Part shown: one piece after another, positions 58,536-64,000 of the stretch | Layout: every line of letters begins with the position of its first letter | Position numbering within the stretch: the stretch's first letter is position 1 | Source of the DNA: Oceanobacillus halotolerans | GTDB taxonomy: Bacteria; Bacillota; Bacilli; Bacillales; Amphibacillaceae | DNA: 64,000 nucleotides | Assembly: GCF_010993955.1 (NCBI RefSeq) | Contig: NZ_WIXL01000004.1 | Span: forward strand, 169,920 to 233,919 | Direction: 5' to 3' | Translations under genes and position numbers: made by a program | Notes under the pieces: generated by a model | Database searches by the model: none | Seen by the model: only the letters and a program-made list of their open reading frames with translations | What the model was told of the DNA's origin: nothing

Positions 58536-59387
58536 ATGATACATACAAAAATCGGAACCATTCAAACATTACACGTTGTTCGGAAAATTGATACAGGATA
58601 TGTATTGGAACATGATGTGTTACTCCATCACAATGAAACAGACAAGGAACTGGAACCTGATCAGGAGGTAACTGTATTTTTGTATCAAGACAAAAAAGGA
58701 CAAACTATCGCAACGACACAACTCCCCGCCATTCAAATGGATACATATGGTTGGGCGGAAGTAACAGAGGTTATTCCTAACTTAGGTGTATTTGTTAACA
58801 TAGGAACTACGAAAGAAATTCTTGTATCGAAAGATGATCTTCCTTTATTCGAAAATGTATGGCCACAAAAAGAAGATAAACTCTATGCTACCTTAGGAAA
58901 AGATCAGAAAGGACGACTATTAGCCATTCCAGCCACAGAAGGGGTATTTATGCGTGAACGGGAATATGCTCCTTTTGAACTGTTACATCAACCTGTTACA
59001 GGTAGAGTGTATCATACTAGTAGAGAAGGGTCTGCCATCTTTACCGAGGAGCAATATCGTGGATTTGTCCACCATAGTGAGCGAATAGAAGAACCTCGTT
59101 TAGGGGAACTCGTAAAAGGGCGTGTGATTGAAGTGAAGGATGATGGGACCATTAATGTATCACTTCGTCCATTCAAAACACATAGCATTGGTCCAGATGC
59201 AGAAGTCATATTAAAGCATTTAGAAGAAAACGGTGGTGAGATTCCACTTAGTGATCAAAGTGACCCAGAAGATATTCGTGGAACATTTAATATAAGTAAG
59301 GCCGCCTTTAAACGAGCATTAGGGAAGTTAATGAAAGAAGGAAAAGTAGAACAACGGAATGGAAAAACATACTTAACCAAGCAATAA
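58536..59387 (+). CDS. cvfB: CvfB/YitL S1-domain RNA-binding protein
   Basis: 283 residues: IGTIQTLHVVRKIDTGYVLE opens the first of three S1-like barrels, WAEVTEVIPNLGVFVNIGTT the second, LGELVKGRVIEVKDDGTINV the third, with a winged helix at the end (FNISKAAFKRALGKLMKEGK). Homologues are CvfB of staphylococci (virulence) and YitL of B. subtilis; they bind RNA and link to translation. GAAAGAAAGTAGG precedes the ATG at 58536. It may be controlled by the leader just upstream. Confidence 0.92.
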   Translation: MIHTKIGTIQTLHVVRKIDTGYVLEHDVLLHHNETDKELEPDQEVTVFLYQDKKGQTIATTQLPAIQMDTYGWAEVTEVIPNLGVFVNIGTTKEILVSKDDLPLFENVWPQKEDKLYATLGKDQKGRLLAIPATEGVFMREREYAPFELLHQPVTGRVYHTSREGSAIFTEEQYRGFVHHSERIEEPRLGELVKGRVIEVKDDGTINVSLRPFKTHSIGPDAEVILKHLEENGGEIPLSDQSDPEDIRGTFNISKAAFKRALGKLMKEGKVEQRNGKTYLTKQ

Positions 59388-59434
59388 TCATGAAGATATG
59401 ATCCAACAGCACGTTATAAATGTGCACATCAAAG

Positions 59435-59463
59435 CAGGATGCCAACATCGGCATCCTGTTTCC
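59435..59463 (+). terminator. Terminator after cvfB
   Basis: GCAGGATGCC and GGCATCCTGTTT around a 5-base loop. Confidence 0.8.
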
Positions 59464-59669
59464 TGCTCTTTCGACAATATTCGCCAAATTTCGGGTGGTG
59501 CCTGTCACTCGTAAAACTCTATCAGACAATAGAATACTGAATTGAATAAAAAAATTGTAATTTTAAAATTATCGTGTAATACACTTTAAAAGGAGAAAGG
59601 TTTTGAAGGTCATTTTTACTCCACCTCTTGACCTTCCCTTTCTACCCCAAATTCGAAGGGAGGGAGAAC

Positions 59670-60881
59670 ATGAATAAACGTCTTATTTATCAAATAATCG
59701 GTGCATTTGTGCTAGCCATTGTTGCTGGATTAATTTTTGGTGAGCAAATTGAAGTCGTCCAACCACTTGGGGACTTATTTTTACGCCTTATCCAATTTAT
59801 TATAGTGCCATTAATACTAGCTACCATTATCGTTGGTGTTACGAGCACTGGTGACATCAAAAGATTAGGCCGGTTAGGTGGAAAAACTGTTTCTTTTTAC
59901 TTAATAACTAGTTTCTTTGCGATAACATTTGGCTTATTGGCTGGTTTTGTGTTTCAACCTGGAACAGGCTTAGATGTATCCATAGAAGAAGAGTCGGTTG
60001 CACCTACAGAAACAGAAGGTGTTGTTCAAACATTATTAAATATTATCCCAACCAATCCGATTGAATCATTAGCTACTGGCAATGTCCTACAGATTATATT
60101 CTTTGCTGTCTTTATTGGGATTGGGATTACAATTGTAGGCGATAAAGCGAAACCTGTACAGAACTTTTTTGATGGATTAGCAGAAGTTATGTACAAAATC
60201 ACAAGTATTATTATGTTGCTCGTACCAATTGGTATTTTTGGTTTACTCGCACCAATTGTTGGTCAATATGGGATCTCTGTACTACTCCCACTAATCAAAG
60301 TAATTATCGCCATGCTAGTTGCTTGTATTATTCACGTGGCTATCCTTTACTCCATTGCTCTTAAATCATTTGGTAAAATGAGTCCTATTCGCTTTTTTAA
60401 AGGAATATTCCCTGCAGCAGCTGTTGCTTTTACAACTAGCAGTAGTTCAGGTACATTGCCGGTTACCATGAAAAGTACCCAGGAAAATTTAAATGTATCA
60501 AAAGAAACAAGTAGTTTTGTCCTGCCTTTAGGTGCAACTATTAACATGGACGGAACAGCTTTATATCAAGGTCTTGCAGTGGTGTTTATTGCACAGTACT
60601 TCGGTGTTGACCTAACCTTCACCCAGCTCTTAACCGTTGCTCTTGTCGGAACATTAGCTTCAATCGGTGCTGCTGGTGTACCAGGTGCTGGGATGGTTAT
60701 GCTCATGATGGTATTAACTGCTATTAACTTACCTTTAGAGGGGGTTGCATTAGTAGCAGGTATTGATCGAATTCTTGATATGATGCGTACTTCTGTTAAT
60801 GTCATGGGTGATGCAACAGCCAGTATCATTGTAGATACTTCAGAAAAGAAACGCGAAAATCAAGTGGAAGAAGCAGTTTAA
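59670..60881 (+). CDS. Dicarboxylate/amino acid:cation symporter (DAACS)
   Basis: 403 residues, glutamate/aspartate or C4-dicarboxylate uptake driven by H+ or Na+. The family motifs AFTTSSSSGTLPVTM (serine-rich loop), GATINMDGTALY and DRILDMMRTSVNVMGDATAS are complete. GGGAGGGAGAAC lies before ATG 59670; upstream sequence has no ribosome site. It ends at a terminator at 60901-60938. The long AT-rich leader shows no clear operator. Confidence 0.92.
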   Translation: MNKRLIYQIIGAFVLAIVAGLIFGEQIEVVQPLGDLFLRLIQFIIVPLILATIIVGVTSTGDIKRLGRLGGKTVSFYLITSFFAITFGLLAGFVFQPGTGLDVSIEEESVAPTETEGVVQTLLNIIPTNPIESLATGNVLQIIFFAVFIGIGITIVGDKAKPVQNFFDGLAEVMYKITSIIMLLVPIGIFGLLAPIVGQYGISVLLPLIKVIIAMLVACIIHVAILYSIALKSFGKMSPIRFFKGIFPAAAVAFTTSSSSGTLPVTMKSTQENLNVSKETSSFVLPLGATINMDGTALYQGLAVVFIAQYFGVDLTFTQLLTVALVGTLASIGAAGVPGAGMVMLMMVLTAINLPLEGVALVAGIDRILDMMRTSVNVMGDATASIIVDTSEKKRENQVEEAV

Positions 60882-60900
60882 TACATTTGTAGAAAGACTC

Positions 60901-60938
60901 GAAAGCCTGGCTCTAATAGATAGAGGCAGGCTTTTATT
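60901..60938 (+). terminator. Terminator after the symporter gene
   Basis: GAAAGCCTggCTCTA and TAGAGgcAGGCTTTT. Confidence 0.82.
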
Positions 60939-61241
60939 TTATCTCCTATTGCTAAAAAAGGCATTATTTCTTCCTATTACATAAAAAAGTGTGGAATTCT
61001 ATCATGTTATACTAATAGGATTATGTAAACTCCCTTTTCTTCCATATATCTAAAGAATTATCCCTAATATCCCATTTGTATAATTTTTCTGAATACATAA
61101 TAATAAAAAGGTAATAGATAAATTCAGTCTATTACGAAGACTTTTTTCGCACTTTGTTGTTTTTTACAATGCTGGTAAAAGAAAAACTACAAACTTTCGA
61201 AAATAGTCATTTTGAAAAAAACTATGTGGAGGTAACGACTA
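60939..61241. other. Control region before the binding-protein gene
   Basis: AT-rich, no gene. A perfect inverted repeat GTAATAGA-taaattcag-TCTATTAC (61111-61135) followed by a T run at 61142 could be an operator or weak attenuator. No promoter can be set firmly. Confidence 0.4.
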
Positions 61242-62228
61242 TTGAAGATGAAACTATTACAATTTAGTTTACTACTCACAGCTATCATTCTGGTTGGGTG
61301 TAGTGATGACAGTAGTGCTAGTACGGAGGACAAAGATCCGATTATTTTTGCTGATAATGGCTGGGATAGTAACCGATTTTACAATGAATTAGCTGGAATC
61401 ATCATTGAGAATGGATATGGTTATGAAACTGATCAAATATCTGGTTCAACACCTGCCTTGTTTACAGGAATAGCGGAAAATGAAGTTGATGTTCATATGG
61501 AGGTTTGGACACAAAATGTGGGCGACACTTATACAGAAGGAATTGAAAACGGCGATTTCAATAAGCTTTCGTTGAACTTTGATGACAATCACCAAGGGTT
61601 ATATGTACCTTCCTACGTAATTGAAGGGGATCCAGAACGGGGAATCGAACCAATGGCTCCCGATTTAGAATATATTACAGATTTACCAGAATACTGGGAG
61701 ATTTTCCAAGACCCAGAGGATAATTCAAAAGGCCGTATCATTGGTTCCATTTCTGGATGGGAGGTAGATGAAATTCTACATGATGGCTTTTTACACTATG
61801 GATTAGATGAATATTATAACTATTTCCGCCCAGGTTCTGAGGCAGCGTTAAATGTATCATTAGAAACTGCCTATGAAAACGGGGAACCTTGGATCGGATA
61901 TAACTATGAACCAAACTGGGTTATGGGTAAATTTGATATGATCCCAATTATGGAAGAAGATGAAAATGGTGTATTAGAAAGTATCGGGGCACAAAATATT
62001 GACATTATTGCCAGTAGTGGATTAATGGAGCGAGCACCGGAAGTAACTGATTTTCTAAGTAACGTTGAAACTTCTAGCGAAATAGCGAATAATGCATTAA
62101 TTTATATCCAAGAAGAAGAAGCAACAGAATATGAAGCAGCAGTACATTTTCTAAAAGAAAACGAAGACTTATGGACACAATGGGTTCCAGAAGATGTTGT
62201 CGAAAGTATCAAAGAGGCAATTAACTAG
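61242..62228 (+). CDS. Betaine/choline-type ABC transporter binding lipoprotein
   Basis: 328 residues. A lipoprotein signal with LVGC and Cys 20, then the QAT-type (OpuAC) domain: PIIFADNGWDSNRFYNELAG, VDVHMEVWTQNVGDTYTEG and PWIGYNYEPNWVMGKFDMIP, with many Trp/Tyr that could form the cage around a quaternary amine. The start is TTG 61242, 9 bases after GGAGG. No permease or ATPase gene is adjacent; it is followed 18 bases later by an acetyltransferase. It may work with a transporter elsewhere. Confidence 0.85.
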   Translation: MKMKLLQFSLLLTAIILVGCSDDSSASTEDKDPIIFADNGWDSNRFYNELAGIIIENGYGYETDQISGSTPALFTGIAENEVDVHMEVWTQNVGDTYTEGIENGDFNKLSLNFDDNHQGLYVPSYVIEGDPERGIEPMAPDLEYITDLPEYWEIFQDPEDNSKGRIIGSISGWEVDEILHDGFLHYGLDEYYNYFRPGSEAALNVSLETAYENGEPWIGYNYEPNWVMGKFDMIPIMEEDENGVLESIGAQNIDIIASSGLMERAPEVTDFLSNVETSSEIANNALIYIQEEEATEYEAAVHFLKENEDLWTQWVPEDVVESIKEAIN

Positions 62229-62246
62229 TTACTAAAGGAGTAAAGT

Positions 62247-63050
62247 ATGATTCAAACAGCCGTACAAGATTACTTAATTGAAAATCTAGCCAGGAAAACA
62301 AGCTATTTTCCAAAGGCAATTAATAAAACAACAGTGAAACATCATCCTAACTATGTGGCTGTCAATTGTAACCTGCCAACCTATAATTTGAATGTGATTA
62401 CATTACGCAATAATCAATTTAAAATGTTCAAAGAATCGTTAATGGATGAAATCATAGCGTTTACCAATGAAAGTCTTCCTATGAGTATGTGGTGTTGGGA
62501 GCGTTATTCGGAGGTTTGTGAATACGTAAAAGAAATTGGATTAACAGAATATCATACAGCCTATGCTGCAATGGCAGCTAAAGTAAATGACCTGCAACAT
62601 CATTCTTCTAACATAGAAGGTTTTCAAATTAAACAAATTACGACTAAAAAGGAAGTAAAACAATTCGCGGCAATTATTGCTTCCTTATATGACAAAAAAG
62701 AAGGAAAAGCAATGCAGCAACAGTATGAAAAAATAGCCGATCTTCCATTAGAGGGCTTAAGTGACACGCAATTATATGGTGGATTCTATCTAGGTGAAAT
62801 GGTATCAACTGGATCATTATTCTTTCATGATCAAACAGTAGGTGTCTATGATATTGCCACATTAGCCTCCATGCGTGGAAAAGGATTTGGCTCTGCTATT
62901 GTATACTACTTAATCGAACAAGTTAAACAATCAAACGCATTGTACAGTGTTTTAGAAGCATCACCAGATGGACTAGGTATTTATAAACGAATTGGCTTTC
63001 ATCCTGTAGGAAATTTAAAGTTGTTTGTCAATAAGAATTTAATAAGCTAA
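62247..63050 (+). CDS. GNAT-family acetyltransferase
   Basis: 267 residues. The C-terminal half has the GNAT fold: LGEMVSTGSLFFHDQTVGVY, then IATLASMRGKGFGSAIVYYL (acetyl-CoA loop RGKGFG) and LEASPDGLGIYKRIGFHPVG. The N-terminal 130 residues have no recognised domain. AAAGGAG lies 6 bases before the ATG. Probably cotranscribed with the binding protein; substrate unknown. Confidence 0.82.
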   Translation: MIQTAVQDYLIENLARKTSYFPKAINKTTVKHHPNYVAVNCNLPTYNLNVITLRNNQFKMFKESLMDEIIAFTNESLPMSMWCWERYSEVCEYVKEIGLTEYHTAYAAMAAKVNDLQHHSSNIEGFQIKQITTKKEVKQFAAIIASLYDKKEGKAMQQQYEKIADLPLEGLSDTQLYGGFYLGEMVSTGSLFFHDQTVGVYDIATLASMRGKGFGSAIVYYLIEQVKQSNALYSVLEASPDGLGIYKRIGFHPVGNLKLFVNKNLIS

Positions 63051-63208
63051 AAAGTTTTGTCCACATACTGTATCAAGGTTGGTTGGACCGTATTTTGAAT
63101 AAGAATCAACCGATGGAATGACTGTCGCGATTGGTTGTATGAGTTTAGAGATAAAAAAACGATAAAAACTCATTATCACTGCATTTTGCGGCGCATTTTG
63201 TAGTGACA

Positions 63209-63266
63209 TGCTATAACTTAAGCGTATAAATTGTGAACTTGAGCCAATTTATACCAAACTTAAGCA
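63209..63266 (-). repeat. 21-nt array of GCTTAAGTT, opposite strand
   Basis: On the leftward strand GCTTAAGTT (ends 63265), GCTCAAGTT (63244) and GCTTAAGTT (63223), steps of exactly 21. Same motif as 30271-30345. Confidence 0.65.
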
Positions 63267-63292
63267 AAAACCAGCTCTTTTTACAACTAAAC

Positions 63293-63333
63293 CAAAAACC
63301 AGTAATGGATGCCAAATTCCATTACTGGTTTAT
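63293..63333 (-). terminator. Terminator of the transketolase gene
   Basis: AAAAACCAGTAATGGA and TCCATTACTGGTTTA, perfect arms. Confidence 0.85.
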
Positions 63334-63338
63334 TTCCT

Positions 63339-64000
63339 TTACTTCACAAATGATTCTACATGTTTCACTACATTATCAACTGTAAATCCATATTCCTTTA
63401 TTACTTTGTCTCCATTTGCGGAAGCTCCGAAACGATCAATGCCAAGAATAATACCATTATCGCCTACATAACGCTCCCAGCCGAAGGAAGATCCCATTTC
63501 AATTGCAACTCTATTCTTCACACTTGGTGGGATGACGTTATTGCGGTATGCTTCATCTTGTTGGTTGAATCGATCCCATGAAGGCATGCTGACAACCGAA
63601 ACATCGATTCCTTTTCCTTGTAGAGCTTTTTGTGCTTCTACAGCTAATTGAACCTCTGATCCTGTTGCTAACAGAATGGCATCTGGTGTGTCTTTTTCAG
63701 CTTGACTGATGACATATGCACCTTTTTGTACGCCTTCATATGCTTTTTCAGCAGTTCCTTCTAATGTCGGCAATCCTTGTCTTGTTAACACAAGTGCTGT
63801 TGGTTGATCGGTGGATTCCACTGCTAGGCGCCATGCTGCTTGTGTTTCATTTCCATCAGCTGGACGGATTAAGGAAAGATTCGGAATTGCTCGCAATGCA
63901 GCTAGCTGTTCAATTGGTTCATGCGTTGGACCATCTTCCCCAACGGCAATTGAATCATGGGTAAATACGTATGTTACTGGTGTATTCATGATGGCTGATA
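63339..64000 (-). CDS. tkt: Transketolase, C-terminal part
   Basis: 220 residues running off the right edge. [40 protein letters not shown] (pyrimidine-binding domain) and the C-terminal [10 protein letters not shown]...[14 protein letters not shown]...[16 protein letters not shown] identify transketolase, which moves two-carbon units between sugar phosphates with thiamine diphosphate. The upstream part lies outside the window. Confidence 0.97.
   Translation of the reverse strand, partial: SAIMNTPVTYVFTHDSIAVGEDGPTHEPIEQLAALRAIPNLSLIRPADGNETQAAWRLAVESTDQPTALVLTRQGLPTLEGTAEKAYEGVQKGAYVISQAEKDTPDAILLATGSEVQLAVEAQKALQGKGIDVSVVSMPSWDRFNQQDEAYRNNVIPPSVKNRVAIEMGSSFGWERYVGDNGIILGIDRFGASANGDKVIKEYGFTVDNVVKHVESFVK

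Overview
The window comes from a low-GC, spore-forming, flagellated Gram-positive bacterium of the Bacillaceae, most likely a halotolerant lineage near Oceanobacillus or Virgibacillus. This is an inference from gene content: a Bacillus-type flagellin, a YheC/YheD ATP-grasp protein, YtaF and CvfB/YitL homologues, glycine betaine genes, several ion-coupled carriers (NhaC, AbgT, AtoE, dicarboxylate symporter), AGGAGG ribosome sites and U-tailed terminators. No rRNA, tRNA or CRISPR array was seen.

Layout. 1-3.3 kb: the end of an aldehyde dehydrogenase gene, a chemoreceptor remnant and a nest of broken insertion sequences (IS110, IS200-like, IS4-like). 3.4-7.1 kb: flagellin, with a leader carrying two CsrA-like sites, diverging from a double YheC/YheD protein. 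7.1-12.2 kb: an XRE regulator and HD-GYP protein flanked by two copies of a coiled-coil gene (one decayed), a 21-nt periodic array and a TcaA-like membrane protein. 12.3-18.7 kb: AtoE, small membrane proteins, an EamA transporter and flavodoxin, separated by MITE-like repeats and two degenerate Hol_Tox-like toxin loci. 18.9-23.4 kb: a deletion scar joining the 3' ends of a betaine-binding-protein gene and gbsA, then gbsB, a C39-like peptidase, a 52-nt hairpin array and thrC. 23.5-30.6 kb: an orphan STAND NTPase with TPR-like repeats, a Uma2 protein, an SDR enzyme and a decayed stretch. 30.6-38.6 kb: a complete Tad/Flp pilus locus with three nearly identical pilins and a DUF192 gene. 39-44.6 kb: six exact 52-bp repeats, then two large LuxR-type regulators around a ferredoxin. 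44.6-64 kb: a flavin oxidoreductase, NhaC, AbgT, topoisomerase III, YtaF, PhoU-PstB, an AEC transporter, an acetyltransferase, CvfB behind a structured leader, a dicarboxylate symporter, an orphan betaine-type binding protein and the end of transketolase.

How parts fit. The tad genes run as one leftward series with overlaps or gaps of a few bases; a terminator-like hairpin separates the pilin genes from the assembly genes and may set their ratio. The betaine genes show loss of gbsA with gbsB retained. Hairpin and spaced-motif arrays recur between genes with two periods, 21 nt and about 52 nt, and are the most unusual non-coding structure in the window. No function in this report has been tested; assignments rest on reading motifs in the sequence.
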